Positions 8,230-20,311 of a stretch of DNA of 32,383 nt are shown one piece after another. The DNA lies in contig JAJZDV010000019.1 in assembly GCA_021846025.1 (NCBI GenBank), positions 1-32,383 on the forward strand, in the 5' to 3' direction. This stretch comes from Pseudomonadota bacterium. GTDB lineage: Bacteria; Pseudomonadota; Gammaproteobacteria; Burkholderiales; Burkholderiaceae_C. Position 1 is the first letter of the stretch; each line of letters starts with the position of its first letter. Both the position numbers and the translations under genes were made by a program. The notes under the pieces were generated by a model. That model made no database searches. It worked only from the letters and a program-made list of their open reading frames with translations, and was not told the DNA's origin.

Positions 8230-9996
8230 ATGTCCAGTACCGTGCTGGCGCGGAAATGGCGCCCTAAAACCTTCTCCACCCTGATTGGCCAGGACCATGT
8301 GGTGCGCGCCCTGACCCATGCGCTGGAACAACGCCGGCTGCACCATGCCTACCTGTTCACCGGCACCCGTGGCGTGGGCAAAACCACCATCGCCCGCATT
8401 CTGGCGAAGTCGCTCAACTGCACCGGTGCGGACGGGCAGGGTGGCATCACGGCAGAGCCCTGCGGCGTCTGCCAGGCCTGCACCGAGATCGACGCCGGCC
8501 GCTTTGTCGACTACATCGAACTCGACGCCGCCTCGAACCGCGGCGTGGATGACATGACCCGGCTGTTGGAGCAGGCTGCCTACAAACCCACTTCGGGGCG
8601 CTTCAAGGTCTACATGATCGACGAGGTGCACATGCTTTCCAACCACGCGTTCAACGCCATGTTGAAAACACTGGAAGAGCCGCCCGAGACGGTGAAATTC
8701 GTGCTGGCCACCACCGACCCGCAAAAAGTACCGGTCACTGTGCTCAGCCGCTGCCTGCAGTTCAGCCTCAAGTCGATGCTGCCGGCGGCGATTGCCGGGC
8801 ATCTGCAACGGGTGCTGCAGGCCGAAGGTGTCAGCAGCGAGCCGCAGGCTCTGCAGGCCATCGGCCGCGCCGCGCGTGGCTCGATGCGCGATGCCCTGTC
8901 GCTCACCGATCAGGCCATCGCCTACAGTGCCGGCGACATCACCGCCGATGCGGTGCGCGAGATGCTGGGTGCGGTGGACGCCGGCTACTTGTTTGATCTG
9001 CTGCGCGCCCTGGCTGCGGCTGATGGTGCTGCCATGCTGCAGCGGGCTGACGGCATGGATGCACGCGGCTTGTCTTTCCCCGCCGCGCTGGAGGAACTGG
9101 CCTCGCTGCTGCAGCGCATCGCCGTGGTGCAAGTGGTGCCACAGGCGCTGGATGCGTCAGACCATGACGGCGCCGCGTTGCGCGAATTGGCCGGGTCCTT
9201 GAGCCCGGAACTCGTGCAACTGGCCTACAGCATGGTGTTGCATGGTCGGGGCGAACTGGCGCTGGCGCCGGACGAACATGCCGGTTTTTGCATGGTGCTG
9301 CTGCGCCTGCTGGCCTTCGCGCCAGTGAGCACCCAGGGTGCCGATCCGGCTACCGGCCAGGGCAACCCGAGCCGTGCGGCTGTGGCGGCAAACGCGGATG
9401 GCCCGTCCACTGGCGCAGTGGCAGCTCCTTTTGCTGCCGCCGCCGCAGCCGTCGTGCTTCCCCGAACTGAGGCCCGCGCCGAACGGGCCACAGCCGGGCA
9501 CGCCGTCGCCGCAACGCCGGTGCCGTCGATGCCGCGTGCAACTGCTGCGCTGCCAGCATCGGAGCCGCCGTCAAGGCCCGCAGCGGCGCTTGACGAAGCC
9601 TGCAGCCAGCCGTTCCCGGGCCCCGAGGTCGATTGGCCAAGCCTGGCCCAGCGCCTGGAGGTGATTGCTCTGGCACGCAGTCTCGCCTTGCAAAGCCAGT
9701 GGATGGGCGCCGAGGGCGACTGCTGGACCCTGCGCGTGCCCAGCGAACAATTCACCCGTGCCGGCGCGCTGGACAAACTGCAGGCCGTGCTGAGCGCGAC
9801 CGTGGGCCGGCCCATCAGCCTGCGCATCGAGGTGGGTTCGGTGCTCGACAGCGCCAGCCTGCGCGCCGCCGCCGCTCGGGCGCAGCGGCAGCATGAGGCC
9901 GAGACCAGCATCGCCGCAGACCCGCTGGTGCGCCAGTTGATGCAAGACCTGGACGCACAGATCGTGCCTGGGTCGGTCCGTCCGCTCGACGCCTGA
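8230..9996 (+). CDS. dnaX: DNA polymerase III subunit tau (gamma/tau)
   Basis: The 588-residue protein is the clamp-loader ATPase that opens the beta clamp and, as tau, links polymerase cores to the DnaB helicase. It begins [20 protein letters not shown]. The Walker A motif GTRGVGKTT has its lysine at residue 51. Four zinc-binding cysteines are at 64, 78, 81 and 84, and Walker B is YMIDEVHML. The sensor 1 region [15 protein letters not shown] supplies the SRC arginine finger. Residues from about 365 to 460 are an Ala/Pro-rich linker, followed by the C-terminal tau region ([19 protein letters not shown] near the end). I see no slippery heptamer that would make a gamma form. dnaX leads the dnaX-ybaB-recR operon. 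Confidence 0.97.
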   Translation: MSSTVLARKWRPKTFSTLIGQDHVVRALTHALEQRRLHHAYLFTGTRGVGKTTIARILAKSLNCTGADGQGGITAEPCGVCQACTEIDAGRFVDYIELDAASNRGVDDMTRLLEQAAYKPTSGRFKVYMIDEVHMLSNHAFNAMLKTLEEPPETVKFVLATTDPQKVPVTVLSRCLQFSLKSMLPAAIAGHLQRVLQAEGVSSEPQALQAIGRAARGSMRDALSLTDQAIAYSAGDITADAVREMLGAVDAGYLFDLLRALAAADGAAMLQRADGMDARGLSFPAALEELASLLQRIAVVQVVPQALDASDHDGAALRELAGSLSPELVQLAYSMVLHGRGELALAPDEHAGFCMVLLRLLAFAPVSTQGADPATGQGNPSRAAVAANADGPSTGAVAAPFAAAAAAVVLPRTEARAERATAGHAVAATPVPSMPRATAALPASEPPSRPAAALDEACSQPFPGPEVDWPSLAQRLEVIALARSLALQSQWMGAEGDCWTLRVPSEQFTRAGALDKLQAVLSATVGRPISLRIEVGSVLDSASLRAAAARAQRQHEAETSIAADPLVRQLMQDLDAQIVPGSVRPLDA

Positions 9997-10060
9997 GCCA
10001 GCCATCCTTTCACTCCCGCTCCCCCCTTCCAGCATCCAAGACCCAACGAGGACCCAACCC

Positions 10061-10390
10061 ATGTTCAACAAAGGACAACTCTCCGGCCTGATGAAACAGG
10101 CCCAGCTGATGCAGGACAACATGAAGCGCGTGCAGGATGAGCTCGGCGCCATCGAAGTCGAGGGCCAGTCCGGTGCGGGCCTGGTCAAAGTGCTCATGAC
10201 CTGCAAATACAACGTGCGCCGCGTTGCCATCGATCCCAGCCTGGTGGGTGACGACCGCGACATGCTCGAGGACCTGGTGACCGCCGCCTTCAACGACGCC
10301 GTCCGCAAGGCCGAGGCCACATCCCAGGAAAAAATGGCGGCCGTCACCGCCGGGATGCCCCTGCCTCCCGGCATGAAGCTGCCATTCTGA
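10061..10390 (+). CDS. ybaB: Nucleoid-associated protein YbaB/EbfC
   Basis: The 109-residue protein matches the YbaB/EbfC family in length and sequence: [28 protein letters not shown] at the N-terminus, the [12 protein letters not shown] strand, [23 protein letters not shown], and a PPGMKLPF tail. Family members are small dimeric DNA-binding proteins that coat or bend DNA. The start is fixed by a strong ribosome binding site (ACGAGGACC) nine bases before the ATG. It lies 64 bases after dnaX and 79 bases before recR, the standard three-gene order. Confidence 0.96.
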   Translation: MFNKGQLSGLMKQAQLMQDNMKRVQDELGAIEVEGQSGAGLVKVLMTCKYNVRRVAIDPSLVGDDRDMLEDLVTAAFNDAVRKAEATSQEKMAAVTAGMPLPPGMKLPF

Positions 10391-10469
10391 CCTTGCATGC
10401 CTTGCCAGATCCCGGCGCCCGTTCCGCGCTGCTTGGCGCGCCATGGAACCGCCGCATGACGCTGCTGCG

Positions 10470-11081
10470 ATGAGTGCCTCCCAGCTCTCCAAGGTTGCCG
10501 CTCTCGACGCCTTGATCGACGCCCTGCGGAACTTGCCCGGCGTCGGCCCCAAATCGGCCGCACGCATGGCCTTTCATTTGCTGCAGCACGACCGCGGCGG
10601 CGCCTCGCGCCTGGCCGACGCCTTGACCCAGGCATTGAGCAGCGTCAGGCGTTGCAACCGCTGCAACACCTACACCGAGCAAGAAGTCTGCACCACCTGC
10701 TGCGACCCCAGGCGCGACCGGCGCCTGCTGTGTGTCGTGGAAAGCCCGGCCGACCAGACCGCGGTGGAACAAACCCTCACCTACCGTGGTCTGTACTTCG
10801 TGCTCATGGGGCATTTGAGTCCGCTCGACGGCGTAGGCCCCAAGGACATCGGCCTGGATCTGCTGGTGCAGCGCCTCGAACGCGAGGAGGTGGAAGAAAT
10901 CATTCTCGCCACCAACTTCACCAACGAAGGCGAGGCCACGGCGCATGTGATTGCCGAGACCCTGAGGCCGCTCGACCTGCGCATCACGCGCCTGGCGCGT
11001 GGCGTGCCGGCCGGCGCTGAACTGGAGTATGTCGACCTCGGCACCATCGCCCGCGCGCTGCTGGACCGCCGCGGCGCATGA
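10470..11081 (+). CDS. recR: Recombination mediator RecR
   Basis: RecR works with RecF and RecO to load RecA at single-strand gaps. From the ATG at 10470 the protein has 203 residues, close to the E. coli length of 201. The helix-hairpin-helix [14 protein letters not shown] lies at 22-35. The zinc finger has cysteines at 62, 65, 74 and 77 (CNRC and CTTC). A Toprim domain follows with [14 protein letters not shown] and [16 protein letters not shown], then [14 protein letters not shown]. The ORF track starts nine codons earlier at 10443; I prefer 10470 because [20 protein letters not shown] begins like known RecR proteins. Neither site has a strong Shine-Dalgarno sequence. Confidence 0.95.
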   Translation: MSASQLSKVAALDALIDALRNLPGVGPKSAARMAFHLLQHDRGGASRLADALTQALSSVRRCNRCNTYTEQEVCTTCCDPRRDRRLLCVVESPADQTAVEQTLTYRGLYFVLMGHLSPLDGVGPKDIGLDLLVQRLEREEVEEIILATNFTNEGEATAHVIAETLRPLDLRITRLARGVPAGAELEYVDLGTIARALLDRRGA

Positions 11082-11202
11082 CGGCGAAGACAGGCCTCAC
11101 CGCCGCGCCTTCTCGCGGCAGTTGCACCCATCGCCGAGCGTTCGCTGCCGCTTGCCGCTAGCATCGGTACCGGTTCTTTTTACTCCCACCGGTGTCGCCG
11201 CC

Positions 11203-12300
11203 ATGTCCATTTCCCGCCGCCAGACTCTTCAGTGGGCCTCGAGCCTGTTGTTGGGAGTCAGCCCTCTCGCCAGCGCGACCACCGCTGCAGCCAGCGAGGC
11301 TTCCGGCGCAGGCCGACTCAGCCTGTTTGCCGGACAGATACAACTCCATGGTCATACGGACGGCCCGGTGGGCAAAGCCACCTTCTTCGATCCGCGCGGC
11401 CTGGCCGTGGATCCGCGCAATGGCGACATCCTCCTCGCCGACGCCGCCAATGCCTTGATTCGCCGCATCACCCCGTTGGGTGAGGTCAGCACTCTGGCGG
11501 GCGGCGCCGAAGTCCGGGTCAGCAAGGATGGCCCTGCGCTGCAAGCGCGGTTCGTCGGTCCCGACGCCTTGGCCGTGACGCTCGACGGCACCATTTACAT
11601 CGCCGATTCCTACGCCAACACCCTTCGCGTGCTGCGTGACGGCGTCGTCTCCACGCTGGCCGGGCAGGCGGGACGTCAGGGGTATCAGGACGGGCATGGC
11701 ACGGCCGCGCAATTCAACCATCCGGTGGGCATCGCGGTGGACCCAGGCACCGGCGATGTGCTGGTGGCCGATGCCTACAACAACACCCTGCGCCGTGTCA
11801 GCCCCGAGGGGCGGGTTCGCACCATCGGCGGGAAGCCGGGGGTGAATGGCCATCGCGATGGCTGGCTCAGGCAAGCGCTGTTCAACACGCCCGTGGGCCT
11901 GGCCGTAGCGCCTGACGGCACCATCTACGTCAGCGAATACTTCAACCAGGATGTGCGCAAGATCAGCCCGCAAGGCCTGGTCAGCACCCTGGCCGGTCAG
12001 CCGACCAGGCGGGGTGACACGGATGGGCGGGGTGCTGCCGCGCTGTTGCGCAAACCGCAACAACTCTGTCTCGACGCGCAGGGCAACATCCTGCTGGCTG
12101 ACGGTGGCAACCACAAGGTGCGCCGCATCACGCCCGACGGCGAGGTCACCACCCTCGCCGGCCAGGGCCAGCTCGACAAGGTGGAACTCGGCCCTTTGCC
12201 GGGTGCACTCATCACGCCTTATGGCGTGGCGCCGGGCCCGCAGGGCAGTGTGCTGGTCAGCAGCGGCGAAGCCGTGCTGCGCATCACCCTGCCAGCCTGA
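11203..12300 (+). CDS. Exported NHL-repeat beta-propeller protein (probable Tat substrate)
   Basis: From the ATG at 11203 the protein has 365 residues. The N-terminus MSISRRQTLQWASSLLLGVSPLASA has a twin-arginine pattern (SRRQTL), a hydrophobic stretch and an Ala-X-Ala-like cleavage region, so export of a folded protein by Tat is likely. The rest is six NHL-type repeats, each with a core like GLAVDPRNGDILLADAANALIRRI, usually followed by STLAGQ and spaced 55-60 residues apart. This predicts a six-bladed propeller. NHL propellers mediate binding or house varied enzymes, and no catalytic motif is obvious here. The function is not recognisable. It follows recR by 121 bases and converges with queF 20 bases downstream. 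The ORF-track start (10999) overlaps recR and is rejected. Confidence 0.8.
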   Translation: MSISRRQTLQWASSLLLGVSPLASATTAAASEASGAGRLSLFAGQIQLHGHTDGPVGKATFFDPRGLAVDPRNGDILLADAANALIRRITPLGEVSTLAGGAEVRVSKDGPALQARFVGPDALAVTLDGTIYIADSYANTLRVLRDGVVSTLAGQAGRQGYQDGHGTAAQFNHPVGIAVDPGTGDVLVADAYNNTLRRVSPEGRVRTIGGKPGVNGHRDGWLRQALFNTPVGLAVAPDGTIYVSEYFNQDVRKISPQGLVSTLAGQPTRRGDTDGRGAAALLRKPQQLCLDAQGNILLADGGNHKVRRITPDGEVTTLAGQGQLDKVELGPLPGALITPYGVAPGPQGSVLVSSGEAVLRITLPA

Positions 12301-12320
12301 AGGTCCGCGCGGCCACGAGA

Positions 12321-12746
12321 TCAAGCGCCGGTCACCGCAGGATGTGCCGGTTCGAACCGGCTGAGCTCGACGCGGGGCTTGGGTTTCCAGCCGCGCTTGT
12401 GGTGCTCCACCACCACATTGGTGTAGATGCCGCCGCGCACATACCACTGGGCCGTGACGCGCAGGAAGCGCGGAGCGATGGCTTTGACCAGATCGTCCAG
12501 AATCGTGTTGGTGACCTGTTCATGGAAAGCCCCCTCGTTGCGGTAACTCCACATGTAGAGCTTGAGGCTCTTGAGTTCGACACAGGTCTCGTCGGGAATG
12601 ATGTCGAGCACGATGCGGGCGAAATCCGGCTGGCCGGTGAGCGGACACAGGCAGGTGAACTCGGGCACCTGCATGTGGATGTGATAGTCGCGCTCGATGG
12701 CCGGGTTGGGGAAGGACTGCAGAGTCTTGCTGGGCTGGCTGCTCAT
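12321..12746 (-). CDS. queF: NADPH-dependent 7-cyano-7-deazaguanine reductase (preQ0 reductase), short type
   Basis: QueF reduces preQ0 to preQ1 in queuosine biosynthesis. The 141-residue protein is the single-domain form like Bacillus YkvM. The catalytic motif [14 protein letters not shown] is present: Cys34 is the likely thioimide nucleophile and Asp41 the general acid, seven residues apart as in the family. The substrate and cofactor region [22 protein letters not shown] is intact. The ORF track extends 25 codons further upstream; the ATG at 12746 is preferred because it gives the normal N-terminus. No preQ1 riboswitch is recognised in the 270 bases upstream, which it shares with the divergent smc gene. 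A perfect palindrome, GCCGGTTCGAACCGGC, lies in its last codons at 12346-12361. Confidence 0.96.
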   Translation of the reverse strand: MSSQPSKTLQSFPNPAIERDYHIHMQVPEFTCLCPLTGQPDFARIVLDIIPDETCVELKSLKLYMWSYRNEGAFHEQVTNTILDDLVKAIAPRFLRVTAQWYVRGGIYTNVVVEHHKRGWKPKPRVELSRFEPAHPAVTGA

Positions 12747-13016
12747 GGGGTTTGGAAAGGGCTGGAAAGCGAGTTGAGGTCGGGCGGATGAGGCATCGAA
12801 CAAGCACCAAGGAACGACCACGGGCGGTCCTTGGCGAGACGTGACGTCATCGCAGAACGCTCATCACGTTGCGCTACGGCGCAAACCCGAATTATCCGAG
12901 GCCTTGGTGTGGGCTGTTTCAGCACGGTCCGTGAGGCATGGGCGATGGCCGGATGCTATCATCCAAAAAGTGGCCAAAATACCGCCATTTACGTTGTAAA
13001 TCAATAACTTACTCAC

Positions 13017-16000
13017 GTGCGCCTGTCCTGGATCAAGCTCGCCGGATTCAAGTCCTTTGCCGACCCTGTGGCCTTTCAGATGCCCGGGCAGCGTATCGGC
13101 GTGGTCGGGCCGAACGGCTGCGGCAAATCCAACATCATCGATGCGGTGCGCTGGGTTCTGGGCGAGTCCAAGGCCTCGGAGTTGCGTGGCGAGTCCATGC
13201 AGGATGTGATCTTCAGCGGCAGCAGCTCACGCAAGCCAGCCGGACGCTGCAGCGTGGAGCTGGTGTTCGACAACAGCGCGCACCGCATCACCGGGAACTG
13301 GGGTCAGTTCACCGAAATCGCCGTCAAGCGCGTACTCACCCGCGACGGCGCTTCCAGTTATTTCATCAACAACCAGGTCGTGCGCCGGCGCGACGTTCAG
13401 GATATTTTCCTCGGCACGGGGCTGGGGCCACGCGCCTACGCCATCATCGGTCAGGGCACCATCACCCGCATTCTCGAATCGCGTCCAGAGGAATTGCGCG
13501 TGATGCTGGAAGAGGCCGCTGGCGTCTCGAAGTACAAGGAGCGCCGGCGTGAAACCGAGAATCGCTTGCACGGCACTCGTGAAAACCTGCTGCGTGTGCA
13601 CGACATCCTGCGCGAGCTGAACGCACAGCTCGACAAGCTGGAGCAGCAGGCCGCAGTGGCACAGCAGTACCGGCAGTTGCAGCAGCAGCTCGAGACCAGC
13701 CAGCATGGCTTGTGGCTGCTGCGCTGGCAGGAAGCCCAGGCACGGCAGGCCCGCATGGCCGCCGAGACCGGTCACGCGGTGAACGCGCTGGAGGCGCAAA
13801 CCGCGCAGTTGCGCGCCACCGAGGCCGATCTGGAAACGCTGCGCCAGGCGCACTATGCGGCGAACGACGCGCTCAATGTTGCGCAAGCCGAGCTCTACGC
13901 TGCCCAGGCACAAGTGGCGAGGCTGGAGACGGAAATTCGCTATGTCGTCGAGGCGCGCGAGCGCGCCCTGCGCAGCCAGATCGAGCTGGGCGCCGAGCAG
14001 GCGCAGTGGATGGCAAGGCAACAGGCGGCGCAGGATGACGCCGCCTCCGCCGCCATGGAGATGGCCGAAGCCGAGCTGCAGCAGACCGAATCCGAGGCCC
14101 GGGTGGTGGAGCAGGGTGAGCTCATTCCCGCTCTCGAGGCCCGGCTGGGCGATGCCCAGATGCGTGCCGCCGAACTGCGTGCCCAGGCGGCGGCCGCGCA
14201 ACAGCGCCTGCAAGCCGAGGCCGAGCGCCAGCGCACTCTCGGCCAGCAAGTCCAGCAGATCGAGCAGCGCCTGCAGCGCCTGCAGGCCGAACGCCGCGCT
14301 CTGCAGCGCCCCGACAGCCAGCGCCTCGGCGATTTGAACGTGCAGCAAAACCGCCTTGGCGACGAGCGCGACGAGACCGAAGCACGGCTGCAGGCTTTGC
14401 AGGAGCAACTGCCCGGATTGCAGGACATGCGCCAACTGCAGCATGCCGCAGCGCAGCAGGCGGCCGCCGAGCTGGGCGCCAGCAGCGCGCGCCTGCATGC
14501 ACTCAAGGCCTTGCAGGACAAGGTGATGACCGAGGGTCGCATCCAGCCCTGGCTGGCACGCCATGGCCTCGACACCCTGGCCCGGTTGTGGACCCGCATC
14601 CACATCGAGCCCGGTTGGGAGACTGCGCTCGAAGCCGCCTTGCGCGAGCGCCTGGCCGCGCTGGAAGTGCGCGGACTCGACGCCATGGCCGGTTTCGCCA
14701 CCGACCCGCCACCGGCGAAACTGGTGTTTTTTGCCGCGCCTCAGGCCGCCGCCGCCATTCCAACGATGACGGGCCTGCAGCCCCTGGCTGCATGGCTGCG
14801 CCACGTCGACCCTGGTCTGCGCGCCGTGCTCGACGACTGGCTGGCCGGTGTCTTCACCGCCGACTCCATGCAGCAAGCCATGCTGCTCCGTGCCGACTTG
14901 CCGCCGGGTGCCATGCTGGTGACGCGTGACGGCCATGCCACCACGCGCCACAGCGTGAGCCTTTACGCCGCCGACAGCGAACAGGCCGGCATGCTGGCGC
15001 GAGCCCAGGAGATCGAAAACCTGGAACGTCAGACCAAGGCGCAGCAGCACATGGCCGACGGCTCCCGCAGCGTCGCGCTGCAGGCCGAAACCGCCTGGAC
15101 CCAGGCGCAGGAGCAAGCCGCCGCCGAGGGGCGTCGGTTGCAGGCGCAGATCGAGCAATTCCATGCCGTGCAGCTGGAATGGCTCAAACTGCAGCAGCAG
15201 GAGCAGGAGTCCACCACACGCGCCGAACGGCTCGACACCGACCTCGCCGAGCTGGCCGCGCAGGGTGAGGAACTCGCCGCCGCTCAGGCCGAGAGCGAAG
15301 CCCGTTTCGAGCAACTCGACGCCGAACTCGGACAGCGCCAGCAGGATCAGGCGGACTTCGACGCCGAGGCCCTGCGCGAACAGGCGGCACTCAACGAAGC
15401 CCGCGCCAGGCTGCGTTCCCTGGAACAGCATCAGGCCGAAGCCGGCTACGCCATTCGCAGCCTGCAACAACGCCAGGCGGATGCCCAGCGCATGGCGGCC
15501 ACCGCGCAGCAGCACCTTGGCGAAGTGGCCTCGCGGCGGCTGGGTGTGGAAGCCGAACTGGAACGTCTGAGTGACCAGAGCGCCAACGCCGGCTTGCAGG
15601 ACGCCCTCGCCGTGCAACAGGCCCATCAGGAACAACTCGCGCTGCGCCGGGCCGAGCATGACGGCATGACCGCACGCTTGCGCGCCATGGAGGAAACCCG
15701 CCTGCGCCTGGAGCGTGAGGCCGAACCGCTGCGCTCGGCCATCAACGCCCGCCAACTCGACGAACAGGAAGCGCGGCTGCAGGCAGAGCAGTTTCAGCAG
15801 ATGCTGGCCGACGCTCAGGTGGATCTGGACCAACTGGTCGCCAGCCTGCCGCTTGGCGTGCAGCCTGAACAATTAGGCCGCGAGACCCAGCGCTTGCAGC
15901 GCGACATCGCCGTACTGGGCGCGGTGAACCTGGCCGCACTCGACGAGCTCGGCCAGGCACGCGAGCGCCAGCAGTTTCTCGATGCGCAAGTGGCCGACCT

Positions 16001-16535
16001 TGAGCAAGCCTCCGGCACGCTGCAAGACGCCATTCGCAAGATCGACAGCGAAACACGCGAACAGCTTCGACAGACATTCGATGCCGTGAATGAGCATTTT
16101 GGCCAGCTCTTCCCGCAGTTGTTCGGTGGCGGTGCAGCCAGGCTGGTCATGACCGGCGAGGAAATTCTGGACGCTGGCGTGCTGGTCATGGCTCAGCCGC
16201 CTGGCAAGCGCAACAGCTCCATCCACATGCTGTCGGGGGGAGAAAAAGCGCTCACCGCGATTGCCTTGGTGTTTGGCATCTTTCACCTCAACCCCGCGCC
16301 ATTTTGCATTCTTGACGAAGTCGATGCGCCGCTGGACGACTCCAACACCGAGCGTTTTGCTCAGCTCGTGCGCTCCATGTCCGATGGGATTCAGTTCCTG
16401 TTCATCTCGCACAATAAGATTGCCATGGAGATGGCCGAGCAGCTGGTGGGCGTGACCATGCAGGAGCAGGGGGTGTCGCGCATCGTTGCGGTCGACATGG
16501 AGACCGCCGCGCACATGGCTGCAGCCGTGGCTTGA
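13017..16535 (+). CDS. smc: Chromosome partition/condensin ATPase Smc
   Basis: The 1172-residue protein has standard SMC architecture. The N-terminal head carries LAGFKSFADPV and Walker A GPNGCGKSN (lysine at 37). Two long coiled coils rich in Gln, Glu, Ala and Leu flank a hinge at about 495-640. The C-terminal head carries the ABC signature LSGGEKALTA (about 1072) and Walker B FCILDEVDAPLDD (about 1096). SMC dimers with ScpAB extrude DNA loops and help chromosome segregation; scpA/scpB are not in this window. Translation starts at a GTG (13017), with no Shine-Dalgarno sequence in the AT-rich bases just before it. The long ORF on the opposite strand (13227-15872) is a shadow of the biased coiled-coil codons. 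It is divergent from queF and leads smc-zipA-ligA. Confidence 0.97.
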   Translation: MRLSWIKLAGFKSFADPVAFQMPGQRIGVVGPNGCGKSNIIDAVRWVLGESKASELRGESMQDVIFSGSSSRKPAGRCSVELVFDNSAHRITGNWGQFTEIAVKRVLTRDGASSYFINNQVVRRRDVQDIFLGTGLGPRAYAIIGQGTITRILESRPEELRVMLEEAAGVSKYKERRRETENRLHGTRENLLRVHDILRELNAQLDKLEQQAAVAQQYRQLQQQLETSQHGLWLLRWQEAQARQARMAAETGHAVNALEAQTAQLRATEADLETLRQAHYAANDALNVAQAELYAAQAQVARLETEIRYVVEARERALRSQIELGAEQAQWMARQQAAQDDAASAAMEMAEAELQQTESEARVVEQGELIPALEARLGDAQMRAAELRAQAAAAQQRLQAEAERQRTLGQQVQQIEQRLQRLQAERRALQRPDSQRLGDLNVQQNRLGDERDETEARLQALQEQLPGLQDMRQLQHAAAQQAAAELGASSARLHALKALQDKVMTEGRIQPWLARHGLDTLARLWTRIHIEPGWETALEAALRERLAALEVRGLDAMAGFATDPPPAKLVFFAAPQAAAAIPTMTGLQPLAAWLRHVDPGLRAVLDDWLAGVFTADSMQQAMLLRADLPPGAMLVTRDGHATTRHSVSLYAADSEQAGMLARAQEIENLERQTKAQQHMADGSRSVALQAETAWTQAQEQAAAEGRRLQAQIEQFHAVQLEWLKLQQQEQESTTRAERLDTDLAELAAQGEELAAAQAESEARFEQLDAELGQRQQDQADFDAEALREQAALNEARARLRSLEQHQAEAGYAIRSLQQRQADAQRMAATAQQHLGEVASRRLGVEAELERLSDQSANAGLQDALAVQQAHQEQLALRRAEHDGMTARLRAMEETRLRLEREAEPLRSAINARQLDEQEARLQAEQFQQMLADAQVDLDQLVASLPLGVQPEQLGRETQRLQRDIAVLGAVNLAALDELGQARERQQFLDAQVADLEQASGTLQDAIRKIDSETREQLRQTFDAVNEHFGQLFPQLFGGGAARLVMTGEEILDAGVLVMAQPPGKRNSSIHMLSGGEKALTAIALVFGIFHLNPAPFCILDEVDAPLDDSNTERFAQLVRSMSDGIQFLFISHNKIAMEMAEQLVGVTMQEQGVSRIVAVDMETAAHMAAAVA

Positions 16536-16694
16536 TGGTGCCGATGCAGGGTGTCCCGAAGGGGCTGGTCAGCCCTGTGGGCCTTGCTTGCAGGTCACAC
16601 CGGCTTGATGCACAAGGCGCGCTGCAACGGCGGAACCAAGCCTGCCTGAATGGTCTTAGCTCCATCACCAACGACGACGAACGAGGACGAACAC

Positions 16695-19992
<3,298 letters not shown>

Positions 19993-20311
19993 GACGCCCC
20001 CGGCAGCGCTCTGGGAGCCGACCGCTCGCGGAGCCGGAGTTTGGGCTGTGAATGCACCGTCACGCACCCGCAGTTTTCATCGGAGACCACGCGATGCCCA
20101 CCAATCCTGAAGCAGATCGTCGGAGTGCGACGGCGCTCTGTGACCTCATGCTCAACCCGGGCAGGCCTCGGGAGACCGTCGGGTGCAGGTTGGTGCCTGC
20201 CATGCGCGGCACGGTCCGCATGCCGCAGACAGCGGATGCAACCATGCACACGCGATGTTCCGACGCTGCAAACTTGACACCTATGCACACACCCAACCGT
20301 CTGACACCACC
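19993..20311 (+). other. Non-coding interval between ligA and the ROK kinase, possible gene remnant
   Basis: These 319 bases hold no gene I can support. A short plus-strand reading frame (20052-20315) contains ATALCDLMLNPGRPRETV. This is reminiscent of the N-terminal helix of SnoaL/NTF2-like proteins (pattern DLMFNxxRPxEAV), but it loses resemblance straight after and has no clear start. A TTGACA at 20274-20279 has no matching -10 box at normal spacing. No hairpin with a T-tract is seen after ligA. Confidence 0.3.

Noticed and set aside
8230-9996. Programmed frameshift in dnaX for a gamma subunit
   Set aside because: The A5 run near 8723 and the T5 run near 9284 do not form an X XXY YYZ heptamer in frame, and no following hairpin is obvious.
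12346-12361. tRNA-like GGTTCGAACC element
   Set aside because: It is a simple palindrome inside queF; no acceptor, D or anticodon arms surround it.
12747-13016. preQ1 riboswitch or attenuator before queF
   Set aside because: No recognisable preQ1 aptamer core or terminator is seen; only a small GGATG-CTAT-CATCC repeat near 12952 and AT-rich bases before smc.
13227-15872. 881-residue minus-strand ORF opposite smc
   Set aside because: It mirrors the biased coiled-coil codons of smc; the Leu/Gly/Gln-rich product shows no family features, and smc is certain.
16562-16575. GGGCT-GGTC-AGCCC hairpin after smc as a terminator
   Set aside because: The stem is only five base pairs with no T-tract; zipA follows in the same direction with its own ribosome binding site.
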